Origin: Globodera rostochiensis
Lineage: Eukaryota; Nematoda; Chromadorea; Rhabditida; Heteroderidae
NCBI GenBank assembly: GCA_018350325.1
Contig: JAEVLN010000009.1
Location: forward strand, 3,113,559 to 3,177,558
Direction: 5' to 3'
DNA: 64,000 nucleotides
The position numbers and the translations under genes are program-made. The notes beneath the pieces are model-generated. The model searched no databases, was not told the DNA's origin, and was given only the letters and a program-made list of their open reading frames with translations. Position 1 is the stretch's first letter; each line of letters starts with the position of its first letter. Positions 34,931-47,200 of this stretch are shown one piece after another.

Positions 34931-36081
34931 GAGCGGAATATGAAGCTTTATGCAATTCTTTAAGTGTATTCAGGGGTTATTGAGGTCGCTGACGTCAGAT
35001 TTATCATATGACATGATCTAATCTATTTTTTTGAAAAAAAAACCTAAGGTTTTCAAAGTCGCTAAAAAGGTGTTTTTAGTGGGTTTTGGGGGCGCAGAAT
35101 CCGAATCCGACCTCCATTTGGATCAATTCCGAATCCCGGACCCGGATTCGAACAATTGTTCAAAATGGTTTTTAGCCGACTTTATTTGCTTGTAACTTCC
35201 TTCATTTGGTTTTTGTGTAAATTTTTTTGCAGATTCGTGCTCAGCTCAATGATCGATTGATTGGTGGTATATGAATTGCTCGGGTTTGCTCCATTACCAT
35301 AAATCGATCTGTGTTACCGAAAGCATACTTAAAATTTTGAATTTTTATTCGGATTCGGTTGAAACAAATGTCGATTCCCATTCTACGCGCCCGAATACCC
35401 CTAGAAACGGTGTTCGGTCCTGGACCGACAAGATGAATGTCCAAACGTTCCGGAGTTAAATATGTTTATTTAAAGAACGTTGGAAATGTGAAGACAAATA
35501 AAATAGGTCAATTGTGGGGGGAATTCACCGCGACCCGAAAGTGGGGAAGAATGACTGCGAGTGCAATCATTGGTGATGACAATCAATATGTGTCTGCCCA
35601 TAGAGAGAGGGACAGACACATCAAATAGGGATGGAAAATGTGTGGGGAAAAAAGTACAAATAACAAAGGGACAAGTAGGGTATCTCTGAGGGGTCATCCC
35701 GCGAACAAACGGTGTCCGGACATTTCGCCCAATAAGAAAAAACGGACGTTTCGCTCATAAACATTTAATAAAAGCTTGTAAAGTATTTTAAATGGATATT
35801 TTCTTCTTTTGACATTTTTCACTTTTTGGCACTTTTTCCTCTTGGCGTTTTAACCTTTTGACATTTTCCAACTTTTAGCTTTACCCACTTATGGCAGATT
35901 CCCCCATCTTACTTTTCCCCTTTTGGCACTTTCCCCCTTTTTACTTTCCCCGCTTTGGCTTTTCCCTAGTTTTCTCTCTTGATTTTCCCTTTTGGTACTA
36001 TTTCTCTTGGCATTTTCTCCCTTTTTACCTTTTTCCTCTTTAGGCACTTTTCCTTTTTGACATTTTGCCTTTTGGCACTTT
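34931..36081. repeat. Dispersed repeats; start of GGCA minisatellite
   Basis: The repeat begun before the nested MITE continues to about 35,230 (GACGTCAGATTTATCATATG; CGAATCCGACCTCCATTTGG). A unique-looking stretch with several short open frames follows (35,240-35,700; none longer than 75 codons and none preferred). Then comes a segment of the GGACATTTCGCCCAA/AACGGACGTTTCGC family (35,715-35,760) and the first TTTTGGCACTTTTCC units. Confidence 0.5.
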
Positions 36082-36860
36082 TGCCGCTTGGCATTTTTCC
36101 ACTTGGCACGCACTATTCCTCTTGGCTTTTCTCTCTTTTTCCCTTTTGGCACTTTTCCGCGCATTTGGCTTTTTCACCGTGGTATTTCACCTTTGGCACT
36201 TTGTCCTTTTGGCATTTTCATCTTATGGCACCTCTTGATTTTCCTTTTTGGCACTTCCTTGGTTGGCACTGTTTCCTCTTGGCATTTTCTCTTTTTTCCA
36301 TTTTAGCACTTTTCCCTTTTGGCACTTTTCCCCGCTTTTGGTTTCACCTTTTGGCACTTTTCGTTTTGGCATTTTCATCTATGGCACTTTTTGATTTTCC
36401 CTTTTGGCTCTTTTCCCGCTTGGCACTTTGGTTCTGGCTCTTCCCCCGTTGCATTTCACCTTTTGCATCTTCATTTATGGCACTTTTAACTCTTGATTTT
36501 CTCTTTGGCGCTGTTTCCTCTTTGGCATTTTCTCTCTTTTTCTCATTTTGGCACTTTTGCCTTTTGGCACTTTTCCCTCTTGGCATTTTCTCTCTTGTTC
36601 TTGGCATTTTCAATCTTTTCCCTTTTGGCACTTTCTCGCTTGGCCCTTTTCCCTGCTTTTGGCTTTTCCCTCGTGACATTTCACCTTTTTGCACTTTTTC
36701 CTTTTGGAATTTTCATCTTGTGGCACTTTTCCCGCTTGATTTTCCCTTTTTCCCCTTTTGGCACCGTTCCCTCTTGGCACTTTGCCTTTTGGTACTATTC
36801 TTCTTGGCATTTTCTCTCTTTTCCCTTTTGGCTCTTTCTCGCTTGGCACTTATTTTCGCA
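35800..36860 (+). repeat. Degenerate minisatellite (TTTTGGCACTTTTCCCTCTTGGCATTTTC-like)
   Basis: About fifty irregular copies of an 18-20 bp motif, TTTTGGCACTTTTCCC or CTTGGCATTTTCTC. Open frames on both strands (up to 315 codons, rich in Phe, Leu and Trp, or in Lys and Glu on the other strand) arise only from the repeat and are not genes. A second block is at 38,790-39,560. Confidence 0.9.
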
Positions 36861-37395
36861 CTGGTTTTCCTTTTTATCTTTGTTAAAAAGTTTTGTAACA
36901 AAATTATTTTGCCTTTAAAAAAGTAAAAAAACGAATTTAAAACATGTTTAGTTCAATTTTAATTAATTGAAAAAAAAAAGAATTTTGCAATAAAGAATTG
37001 AACGAACCCACACATTAAGTAATAAACGCTAAGCGCTTATCCACTACCCCACCGAATCCGATGGAAGTTTCACTTACTTTTTCTTTACCAACCACTAATC
37101 TCTGTTGCCCATCATTTCTCACGCACACTCTCTCCTTTCACTCTTTCTCTTGCCTCTTCTCCCTCACTCTTTTCTCTTTCTCTCACTCCCACGCCCATTG
37201 AACAGCGCTGCGCACCCGTCGCGCGCGCCACAGCGGGCAGCGCAGCCATTTGCGCAATATCTCTACAATATACTCTCTCCTTTTCTCTCTCTTTCTCTTT
37301 CACTCTCTTTACTTGGCACACTATTTTTTGCATTTCAAACACTCTTTTTATAACAACGCTGTCCTCTTTTCAAATTCCCTTTTCCCGCAAATAAC

Positions 37396-38057
37396 TAGAG
37401 ACCGGATTTATATTGACTAAAAAAGACGAAATATTTACTTAAAATATTGACCAAAAAAGCCCAAAATATTGACCAAAAACCCCAAAAAGTGCCAAAATAT
37501 TGATTTAAAAATGTGCTAAAACTGACCAAATTCAATAAATTTTGCGTAAAAACCTTCAAAATTTGTCATTTTTATTAATTATCCTCTTACAGTTGTAAAT
37601 ATATTATTTTCACATGTTTTTGAAAATTTAATAAAAAAATAACAAATAAAAAATTTTTTAGGGAAAATGTCGATCTTTGGGGGCTGATTTTTGGTCAAGA
37701 AAAAGTCATTTTTTAGGGGCGCATTTTTGGTTTGAAAATTTCTTTGATTTTTAGGGTCAAATTTTGTCGTTTTTATTGGATTTTTTTGAAGAAATTTTGG
37801 GAAAAAGTGCCAGAAATATTGAATTTCTTCAAAAATTTTCGTAAAAATGCCTAAAAATTGCATTTTTCGCAAGAAAAATGCCCAAAATATTGATTTATTA
37901 ATTGATTTATTCTCAAAAATGCCAAAATATTGATTTATATTGACTAAAAAGTCGCTCTAATTGTAAAATTTTTCAAAATGAATGCTATTTTTGGGCTTCT
38001 CTCATGATTCCCTATTCGCAAAAAAAAACATGTTAAAACTTGAAAACCCGGTCTCTA
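37396..38057 (+). mobile_element. hAT-like MITE, 662 bp, exact 8-bp TSD (copy 1)
   Basis: Ends TAGAGACCGG and CCGGTCTCTA, target duplication CAAATAAC at 37,388-37,395 and 38,058-38,065. The interior repeats AAAATATTGA(C/T) and CCAAAATATTG. A 97-codon frame inside is low-complexity. Confidence 0.9.
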
Positions 38058-38095
38058 CAAATAACATCCGGACATTCAACTTTTTCGAAACGGGC

Positions 38096-38285
38096 CAACT
38101 CCGTCCCAGCTACAAATTTTAGATTCAAAATGGCTTAGGCCTAAGCCTAACTAACTCCATCTTTGTGACAATTTTTGTTTTTCTGAGGAGTTACTTTTTT
38201 GTAACTGGGACGGAGTTGGGACGGGACGGAGTTGGCTGGGACGGAGTTGGCTGGGACGGAGTTGGCGCGACGGAGTTGACCCCTA
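38096..38285 (+). repeat. GGGACGGAGTTGGCT array with inverted end
   Basis: Four to five tandem copies of GGGACGGAGTTGGCT (38,210-38,285) face an inverted copy GGCCAACTCCGTCCCAGC at 38,096. This may be the remains of a palindromic MITE. It is repeated at +2,705. Confidence 0.7.
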
Positions 38286-38786
38286 CTCCAACTTTTTATA
38301 TATAGATTATCAAAACAAGCACAAAAAACAAATTGACACCCCTTTTTGCCAACTTTTGTTGGCTCTTAACTTTCTTCATAGATAATCCCGGGACAAACTT
38401 TTTGCGGATTCTTAATCAGCTCGACGAGAGGATTTGATAGTATTTTTATTCGAATCTGAATCATTCAATGGGCGAGCAATAGGCGTGTCCTATGGGCGAA
38501 CCGTCCGTTTTTTCACTACAGGGCGAATCGTCCTTTCGTTACAGGGCGAAATGTCCAATGAGTGAAATGTCTATGGGCGAAATGTCCAATAGGCGAAATG
38601 ATAGCCCCTAGAAACACTTTTTTAGCGGCTTTACAAAAAAACAGAAGTTGAAATCATAGATTAGATCATGTCATAGATAAATTTCGCGTCATATTCGTAA
38701 TCAGTGACCTCAATAATCCGGTAATCCTGTCTTTTAGAGGTCCCGATTTTTTTTTTTAAACTTAGATGTTGAATCATGTATTAGAT

Positions 38787-41491
38787 TGCCGCTTGGCATT
38801 TTTCCACTTGGCACGCACTATTCCTCTTGGCTTTTCTCTCTTTTTCCCTTTTGGCACTTTTCCGCGCATTTGGCTTTTTCACCGTGGTATTTCACCTTTG
38901 GCACTTTGTCCTTTTGGCATTTTCATCTTATGGCACCTCTTGATTTTCCTTTTTGGCACTTCCTTGGTTGGCACTGTTTCCTCTTGGCATTTTCTCTTTT
39001 TTCCATTTTAGCACTTTTCCCTTTTGGCACTTTTCCCCGCTTTTGGCTTTGACCCCTTGGCCTTTCACCTTTTGGCACTTTTCGTTTTGGCATTTTCATC
39101 TATGGCACTTTTTGATTTTCCCTTTTGGCTCTTTTCCCGCTTGGCACTTTGGTTCTGGCTCTTCCCCCGTTGCATTTCACCTTTTGCATCTTCATTTATG
39201 GCACTTTTAACTCTTGATTTTCTCTTTTGGCGCTGTTTCCTCTTTGGCATTTTCTCTCTTTTTCCCATTTTGGCACTTTTGCCTTTTGGCATTTTCTCTC
39301 TTGTTCTTGGCATTTTCAATCTTTTCCCTTTTGGCACTTTCTCGCTTGGCACTTTTCCTGCTTTTGGCTTTTCCCTCGTGACATTTCACCTTTTTGCACT
39401 TTTTCCTTTTGGAATTTTCATCTTGTGGCACTTTTCCCGCTTGATTTTCCCTTTTTCCCCTTTTGGCACCGTTCCCTCTTGGCACTTTGCCTTTTGGTAC
39501 TATTCTTCTTGGCATTTTCTCTCTTTTCCCTTTTGGCTCTTTCTCGCTTGGCACTTATTTTCGCACTGGTTTTCCTTTTTATCTTTGTTAAAAAGTTTTC
39601 TAACAAAATTATTTTGCCTTTAAAAAAGTAAAAAAACGAATTTAAAACATGTTTAGTTCAATTTTAATTAATTGAAAAAAAAAAGAATTTTGCAATAAAG
39701 AATTGAACGAACCCACACATTAAGTAATAAACGCTAAGCGCTTATCCACTACCCCACCGAATCCGATGGAAGTTTCACTTACTTTTTCTTTACCAACCAC
39801 TAATCTCTGTTGCCCATCATTTCTCACGCACACTCTCTCCTTTCACTCTTTCTCTTGCCTCTTCTCCCTCACTCTTTTCTCTTTCTCTCACTCCCACGCC
39901 CATTGAACAGCGCTGCGCACCCGTCGCGCGCGCCACAGCGGGCAGCGCAGCCATTTGCGCAATATCTCTACAATATACTCTCTCCTTTTCTCTCTCTTTC
40001 TCTTTCACTCTCTTTACTTGGCACACTATTTTTTGCATTTCAAACACTCTTTTTATAACAACGCTGTCCTCTTTTCAAATTCCCTTTTCCCGCAAATAAC
40101 TAGAGACCGGATTTATATTGACTAAAAAAGACGAAATATTTACTTAAAATATTGACCAAAAAAGCCCAAAATATTGACCAAAAACCCCAAAAAGTGCCAA
40201 AATATTGATTTAAAAATGTGCTAAAACTGACCAAATTCAATAAATTTTGCGTAAAAACCTTCAAAATTTGTCATTTTTATTAATTATCCTCTTACAGTTG
40301 TAAATATATTATTTTCACATGTTTTTGAAAATTTAATAAAAAAATAACAAATAAAAAATTTTTTAGGGAAAATGTCGATCTTTGGGGGCTGATTTTTGGT
40401 CAAGAAAAAGTCATTTTTTAGGGGCGCATTTTTGGTTTGAAAATTTCTTTGATTTTTAGGGTCAAATTTTGTCGTTTTTATTGGATTTTTTTGAAGAAAT
40501 TTTGGGAAAAAGTGCCAGAAATATTGAATTTCTTCAAAAATTTTCGTAAAAATGCCTAAAAATTGCATTTTTCGCAAGAAAAATGCCCAAAATATTGATT
40601 TATTAATTGATTTATTCTCAAAAATGCCAAAATATTGATTTATATTGACTAAAAAGTCGCTCTAATTGTAAAATTTTTCAAAATGAATGCTATTTTTGGG
40701 CTTCTCTCATGATTCCCTATTCGCAAAAAAAAACATGTTAAAACTTGAAAACCCGGTCTCTACAAATAACATCCGGACATTCAACTTTTTCGAAACGGGC
40801 CAACTCCGTCCCAGCTACAAATTTTAGATTCAAAATGGCTTAGGCCTAAGCCTAACTAACTCCATCTTTGTGACAATTTTTGTTTTTCTGAGGAGTTACT
40901 TTTTTGTAACTGGGACGGAGTTGGGACGGGACGGAGTTGGCTGGGACGGAGTTGGCTGGGACGGAGTTGGCGCGACGGAGTTGACCCCTACTCCAACTTT
41001 TTATATATAGATTATCAAAACAAGCACAAAAAACAAATTGACACCCCTTTTTGCCAACTTTTGTTGGCTCTTAACTTTCTTCATAGATAATCCCGGGACA
41101 AACTTTTTGCGGATTCTTAATCAGCTCGACGAGAGGATTTGATAGTATTTTTATTCGAATCTGAATCATTCAATGGGCGAGCAATAGGCGTGTCCTATGG
41201 GCGAACCGTCCGTTTTTTCACTACAGGGCGAATCGTCCTTTCGTTACAGGGCGAAATGTCCAATGAGTGAAATGTCTATGGGCGAAATGTCCAATAGGCG
41301 AAATGATAGCCCCTAGAAACACTTTTTTAGCGGCTTTACAAAAAAACAGAAGTTGAAATCATAGATTAGATCATGTCATAGATAAATTTCGCGTCATATT
41401 CGTAATCAGTGACCTCAATAATCCGGTAATCCTGTCTTTTAGAGGTCCCGATTTTTTTTTTTAAACTTAGATGTTGAATCATGTATTAGAT
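38787..41491 (+). repeat. Tandem segmental duplication, copy 2 (2,705 bp)
   Basis: Almost identical to 36,082-38,786 with a constant offset of 2,705 bp at both ends. The junction between copies is at 38,786/38,787, where GTATTAGAT meets TGCCGCTTGG. At the end of copy 2 the sequence continues GATGTCATATGATAAATC, the original flank. Confidence 0.95.
40101..40762 (+). mobile_element. hAT-like MITE, 662 bp (copy 2)
   Basis: Same element and flanking CAAATAAC duplications, carried along by the 2.7-kb duplication at offset 2,705. Confidence 0.9.
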
Positions 41492-41813
41492 GATGTCATA
41501 TGATAAATCTGATGTCATATTTGTGATCAGCGACCTCGATAACCCCCGAGTACTTCTCAGAATTGCTTAAAACGGATTTTAAAAAAAAAATCGGGACCTC
41601 TAAAAGACAGGATTACCAATAACCCCTGAATACACTTAAAGAATTGCATAAATCTTCAAATTCCGCTCGTAAATGCTTCTTGTTACTAAAAAAAGCGAGT
41701 CGTCCCAAAAAAAGCGAATCGGGCCAAAAGCGAGTTGGGTATTTACCGAATTCCCCCCCCCCCCTGGCTACGTCCTTGGGGCCAAGTTTTATGTAGATAG
41801 AGTGGGTGAGAAC
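41492..41813. repeat. Inverted relative of the repeat at 34,040-35,060
   Basis: Read in reverse, this stretch gives AACTCGCTTTT arrays, AGCATTTACGAGCGGAAT and TATCATATGACATCATCTAA, the same order as 34,040-35,060 without the nested MITE. A further inverted pair (GGTAATCCTGTCTTTTAGAG at 41,425 against its complement near 41,600) makes a local hairpin. Confidence 0.75.
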
Positions 41814-42977
41814 TAGAGCCCGGCGGGAGCGGGATTCCCGCGGAAAAAGTACGGGAATCCCGGTCCCGTTCCAGTCTTTTTTGCCCAGCGGGATTTTTTA
41901 CGGGAACGGGAAAAAGACGGGATTCCCGTTCGGGATTCCCGTCCCGTTCTTTTTGAAAACCCCGTTCCCGTTCCCGGAAATTTTATTTCAGTATTTTTCC
42001 CGTTCCCGTTTATTTTTCTTGGCGAAATGTTTTCAAAAATTTAACAATTTTGGACCAATTTTCATCACAAAAATGCTTAAGTTTCAAATTTTTTTAACGG
42101 CGGCGCCTATCGGCACCGCCGAACCCACCCAAAATGTGCCATATTCTGTTGGTTTCTGATTTTCTGAATCAATTAAGATTTCAAAAGCTTAAAAAAACTT
42201 CCGTATTTTTAAGATTTTGGTAGCAAATCTCTTATCAAATTGAGCAAAAAATGCAAAATTTTCTCGGCGGCGCCTATCGGCATCGCCGACCCCTCCCCCC
42301 CCTCCACCTCGAGAAAAGAAATTCTCAAAAAATTTGAATTTTGAAAAATTCGTAAATCGGAAAAATTCGAAAATTTTGAGCAATTTTCTTAACAAAAATG
42401 TTTTAAAAATTTTCCGACGGCGCCTATCGGCATCGCCGACCCCTCCCCCCCCCCCCCTTCCACCAGAAATTCTCAAAAAATTTGAATTTTGAAAAATTCG
42501 TAAATCGGAAAAATTCGAAAATTTTGAGCAATTTTCTTAACAAAAATTTTTTAAAAATTTTCCGACGGCGCCTATCGGCATCGCCGACCCCCCCCCCCCC
42601 CCCCCCCCCCTCCTCCACTTCGAGAAAAGAAATTCTCAAAAAATTTGAATTTTGAAAAATTCGCAAATCGGAAAAATTCGAAAATTTTGAGCAATTTTCT
42701 TAACAAAAATTTTTTTAAAAATTTTCCGACGGCGCCTATCGGCGTTGTCGCACCCTCCAATTGTATATCAGAAATTTATCGCAAAGTGCCCGACAAAAAA
42801 AATTTCGAAAAATTCTTAGTTTAAAAATTTTCAAAATTTTTCCCGTTCCCGCGGGATTCCCGTTAAAAATTGAACGGGATTTCTACGGGAACGGGAAAAA
42901 GACGGGATTCCCGTTCGGGATTCCCGTCCTGTTCTTTTTGAAAACCCCGTTCCCGGAAATTTTTTTTTACCGGGCTA
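41814..42977 (+). mobile_element. hAT-like MITE, 1,164 bp, exact 8-bp TSD
   Basis: Ends TAGAGCCCGG and CCGGGCTA; target duplication GTGAGAAC at 41,806-41,813 and 42,978-42,985. Both subterminal regions carry GGGATTCCCGTTCCCG arrays in the same order. The centre is a four-unit array with the GGCGGCGCCTATCGGC motif and C runs. There is no transposase gene. Open frames inside are repeat artefacts. Confidence 0.9.
42230..42760 (+). repeat. Four ~150-160-bp units with poly-C and palindromic motif
   Basis: CGGCGCCTATCGGC(A/G) recurs at about 42,268, 42,418, 42,567 and 42,729. In the first three units it is followed by a C run of 6-20 bases, and a conserved AAATTCTCAAAAAATTTGAA precedes each later unit. 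C-run lengths differ between units. Confidence 0.9.
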
Positions 42978-43078
42978 GTGAGAACGAAGAAACCCAAAAA
43001 AACTTTATTGCAATATTACGGCTAGTAATTATTGTTTTGTTTTTGCTAATTTTTATTTGTTTAAGCTTCTTTCCAATT

Positions 43079-43690
43079 TTGGACTTCAACAAGCCCTCGG
43101 CCTCATCAAATGCGGTTGTGAAGGTTGGCAATGACGGCAAGCACAAGTACCACGTGAACAAGGAGGTTTGCCAATTTGGGCAGCAATTTTTGTTTAAAAA
43201 AATAGTTTTTGGGGGAGGGGCATCGATTTTTAGGGGTGCATTTTTCGTTTTTTACGCCATTTTTGTTAAAATTTTCAAAAAATACTTCATTCCGAACGTG
43301 ACGGGGCATTGCGAACAATGTCTGCTCGCTGAGCATGCTGGTGCACAAGTTGCAGAACCGGACAAGTTGCAGCGCGAGAAGGAGCAAAAGCGGAAGGACG
43401 CCAGCAGTAAGCCGATGGAGGTGGACGGCAAGCAGGTCAGCGTTGGATAGAGGGTGGGTATTGTCTCGAAACCCCCAACAGATTTATACAAATTTCTGTT
43501 AATTTGCACATTAAGAACTTTTGAATATTTTTGCGCAAAATTTTTACGTGAATATTTTGAAATTAGCAAAAAATAAAATTTTGTGTACGTTTTGTTTCCA
43601 TTTTCAGGGTTTTTCCGGCGGTCACCATGGGACTGGAACGACCCGGCCAGTCCGTCATCCGCGTCGCCATGTCTGTTTTGATGTCTTGAA
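43079..43690 (+). CDS. Possible exons of an unrecognised gene
   Basis: Two codon-like stretches lie on the plus strand: about 43,080-43,165 (SNAVVKVGNDGKHKYHVNKE) and about 43,280-43,435 (NVTGHCEQCLLAEHAG, then a Lys/Glu-rich tail ending MEVDGKQ before a GTCAGC donor). A third possible exon begins after TTTTCAG at 43,609. The sequence between the first two looks like intron or MITE debris similar to 45,385-45,440, without an obvious acceptor. A CxxC pair is the only visible motif. It lies just downstream of the 1.16-kb MITE and upstream of the TAF1B-like gene. Function unknown. Confidence 0.35.
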
Positions 43691-43830
43691 TTTGCGCATA
43701 TATGCCTATACTTTTTCATTTAATGTGTGTTGATTTTTTGAAAATTTAAAATCATACACTCCCTACACTTTGATGGATTTTGCAGTTCCCACGCGGAAAA
43801 GGGATATTTTTTGCCATTCTGGTCAATAAA

Positions 43831-44072
43831 TGACTTCAAACTTAACCGATTCAGACAAAAAACCATTCGAAAGCCTTGTCGTGTTGCGATTGTCCAAGTC
43901 TCAAAAAGTTATGGTCAAAAAATTTTAAAAAGTCCAAAAATATCGATAAGTTTTTTGCCATAACTTTTTTGAGACTTGGCCAATCGCAAAACTTTAGCTT
44001 GCTATAGCTTCATCTCAATATAAGCTTTCGAATGGTTTTTAATTTGTTTGAATCGGTTAAGTTTGAAGTCAG
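43831..44072. repeat. Long hairpin (~240 bp)
   Basis: TGACTTCAAACTTAACCGAT on the left and ATCGGTTAAGTTTGAAGTCA on the right are complementary. Inner pairs GAAAGC/GCTTTCGAATGG and CAAGTCTCAAAAAGTTATGG/CCATAACTTTTTTGAGACTT extend the stem almost to the centre. It probably is a fold-back MITE. Confidence 0.85.
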
Positions 44073-44240
44073 TTATTGCCCCGGTCTGGATTCGGTTCGG
44101 TAGCTCGTGTGTTTGGGACAAATTTGTCAGCACAATCGTTTGCATAAAACGAGACACCTAGTTTTTTGTTTAAATTAAAAATCACAATTTTTGTTTGTTT
44201 TTTGAATTTTGCTTCAATTTTTGACGCTTACACGGATATA

Positions 44241-47200
44241 ATGTCATCGGCGGACGATGACGGCGGCGGTGGGCACAAAATGTTTTGTGAGGCGTGCGGT
44301 GGCACCGGCTTCACGCTGGACAGCGGCTTTTACTATTGCCGGCAGTGCGGCGAGCAGTCCAAGGTGTGGTGCTTTTTGGGCAATTAGGAAACAATGCGTG
44401 CGGAAGGAACACATTAGCGAATTTTCCGGATGTTGTGACGATTGGTTTTGCACGGGTGACTCGCATTAATAGAGCCAGCCCGGATTTTTAGGGACTAAAA
44501 AAACGTAAAATAGGGACTAAAAAACCCCCAAACTTAGGGATGCATTTTTAGTTTGAAAAAAATTTTGACTTTTCGGGGGGTATTTTTCGTTTTTAAGAAA
44601 TTTTTGCATTTTTCTTAAGAAATTTTGCGCAAAAGTGCCAAAATAGGGTCTAAAAACGCAAAATAGGGATTTTTAGGGACTAAAAAGTCGTTCTAATTCA
44701 AAAATTTTTCGAAATGAATGCTCTGGGCTTTTCTGGTCAAACCCTATTCGCAAAAAAAAAAAAGGTTAAACCCTAAAAATCCGGGCTCTACTCATTATGG
44801 CGGGTTGAACCACCGGTCAGCTCGGCGCCATCAATTGGAACTGAATTGTTAGCTAAGCAAATCAAATCAAATTTACCGACCATATTCGGAAGCTCTCAGT
44901 TTTTGTTGACACTTTTTGGTCAAGCGAAAGCTAGCCGAAATTCATCTTTTTTCAAAGCCGTTGGCGCTCAAGTGTCCCGTTTACACTGGGACTCAGTTGT
45001 AAGCTTAAATGTCGTTTGATCAACTTCCCCCGCGCCTCTAGATCCACTATTGGCATACCGACAGCTGTCGATTATGAACCCTTGGCTTAAATTTTTTGTA
45101 TTGTTCTGTTCGGCGCGCCACAATTGCGTAGATCTTTCTTATTATAGCATCTTATTTGATTTGGTTAGCTAACAAAACAAGTTAATGATGTTTCAACTAG
45201 GGTTGAAACCCCTCCGACTCCGTAAATTTATGCCATTTTTCGGGGATTTCCCCGACCCTGGACAGTTCCACGCCGGAAAAACCTCCGACCCCATAATTCT
45301 TAACCCTGACGTCGAGGTTTTTAACCTGTATTTTTTCCTTTTTATTGCATTTTTGTTAAGCAATTTTCCCAAAAAATGTTCGGTTTTAGGGGGGTGCATT
45401 TTCCGTTCCGTTTTTACCCTATTTTTGTTTAGAAATTTTCAAAAATGCAATTTTTTTTGCGAATTCTGCTTTACCGTTGGGGGGGGGGGGTCGGCGGTGC
45501 CGATAGGCGCCGCCGAAAAAAATGTTGAATTTTTGACTCAATTGTTAAGAGATTTCTACCAAAATTTAATACCGGCGCTTTTTACGGGCCTGAACCTGAC
45601 CGATCGATCGTCTAATGAACGTCATGTGCTGCGCGTTTCAGGGTCATCGTGAGACCGAAATTGAGTACCAAGGCGCGGTCGGAGTCAACCTGAAGCGGAG
45701 CCAGAAGAAGGCGGAACGGAGCGCTGAGGACTTGAAGCATCAGCAGGAGGTGGGTGACAATATAAACATTTTTGGGTGGCTTTTTCAGTCTCGTTGATTG
45801 CAAATTCGTGTACTTTTTGGTGTGGACCCCCCCCCCCCATTTCCCTCGATTTTTTAAAACCGAAAAGTACCCAAATCCGACCCCTTGTTTTGGTGTTTCG
45901 TACCCCGATTTTTTAGAACAAGATGGTGGGTACAGTACATAGATATCGCCGTTTTTGGGAAAACTGGTGCATATACGGTAGCAGTTACTCTCTTTATTTT
46001 TTAGGGAGAAAATCGGTAGGGTACGGTATACAGTTAACAGTTTTTTGGTAACACATAAAGTACCCGTTTTTGAACAACTGAGTAGGGGATACGGTACCAT
46101 TTTGCTAACGCTGTCCTGTAACAAATTTTCTAGCGTACACGCAAGTTGCGCGCGGACCCGCACCTGTGTGAGCGCGCACTTGCGCATGAGGGCGACTTCC
46201 CCGCCTATCTGGACACGCTTGGCACGCGCCTGTGCACGGCCACCAAAGTGAGGCATGCATTTCGCCAAAATTTTTTTGATCAAATTAAATTAATTTACAT
46301 AAAGCTCTCTCTCCCTTTTGAAATTAATTATTATTAATAATATTTTTATTCTAAGCTTGTTGCCAAGATGGCCAATGTTCTGACGGATGAGCCGTTTCGC
46401 TTGCCGAAGCGATGCGTGGTGGGCATTTTGTAATTTGCTGGTAATTTTGAAAAAATGATTAGAATTCCCCTAGGCATTTTTGGACTTTCGAAAGTGTTCA
46501 AAACCATTTTTAAAAGATTTCCTCAAAAATTTTCTCAATTTTTTCAGCACTTTTCTCAACTGTTTCTGTTCACATACTTTCGCGAGGCGAACATCGCATT
46601 CTGTGAGTGCGAAACGGACGACGACCCGACCAAAACGTTCTGTCCGCTCGTCAAACGGACGAAAACGTGAGGGAATTTGAGGGGGGGGGGGGTAACTCCG
46701 TCTCGCCATAAATATTTTTCAGTCGAGTTTCAGGCCTAAACCTGAGCTAGTTTAGGCCTAAGCCTATGCTTAAGCTTAGGCTTAGGCTTAGGCATTTTGT
46801 GCCTGCCATTAGAGCGCGGGACTGAACGAGAAACTTGTCGAGATGGTCGATTGGTCCTTAAACATTTAAGCGCTACATGGCATTTCGTTGACACTATTTT
46901 TTTGTTCAATTTGAATGGCAATTCTAAAAAATGTGCGCAAATTCAATTCCCCGAAATCCGGGTGCCGGGATTCCGAGAAAATTTTGTGGGATGGTGTAGA
47001 CCATCGGCAGAATTTTGTTAGATTTTTCCTGCCATGGCATCCATACTTTTTGAGAAATTCGCTTTTAAATCTTATTATTTTCCCCCATTGTTTTTTTGTA
47101 CAGCGAGCTGATGCGCATGCGGCGGGAACGCGAGACGCAGGCAAAAGAAAAGCGTGCGCAACGCCGCAGGGAGCGCCTGGAGCAAAGCACCGTGTGGGAG

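Larger units (their letters stand above)
36082..38786 (+). repeat. Tandem segmental duplication, copy 1 (2,705 bp)
   Basis: It begins TGCCGCTTGGCATTTTTCC and ends ATGTTGAATCATGTATTAGAT; the same series follows at 38,787-41,491. It includes minisatellite, a pyrimidine-rich stretch, a MITE and a GGGACGGAGTTGGCT array. Small differences, such as an extra GGCACTTTTCCCTC unit near 36,560, show that the copies have begun to diverge. Confidence 0.95.

Noticed and set aside
35979..36926. 315-residue Phe/Leu/Trp-rich frame and its Lys/Glu-rich counterpart
   Set aside because: Produced by the TTTTGGCACTTTTCCC minisatellite; the same frames break at different places in the duplicated copy at 38,786-39,631.
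33817..41778. One 8-kb transposon with CAGGGACGTAG ends at both sides
   Set aside because: The right end reads CTACGTCCTTG rather than CTACGTCCCTG and the flanking 8-mers do not match; split repeats and duplications explain the layout better.
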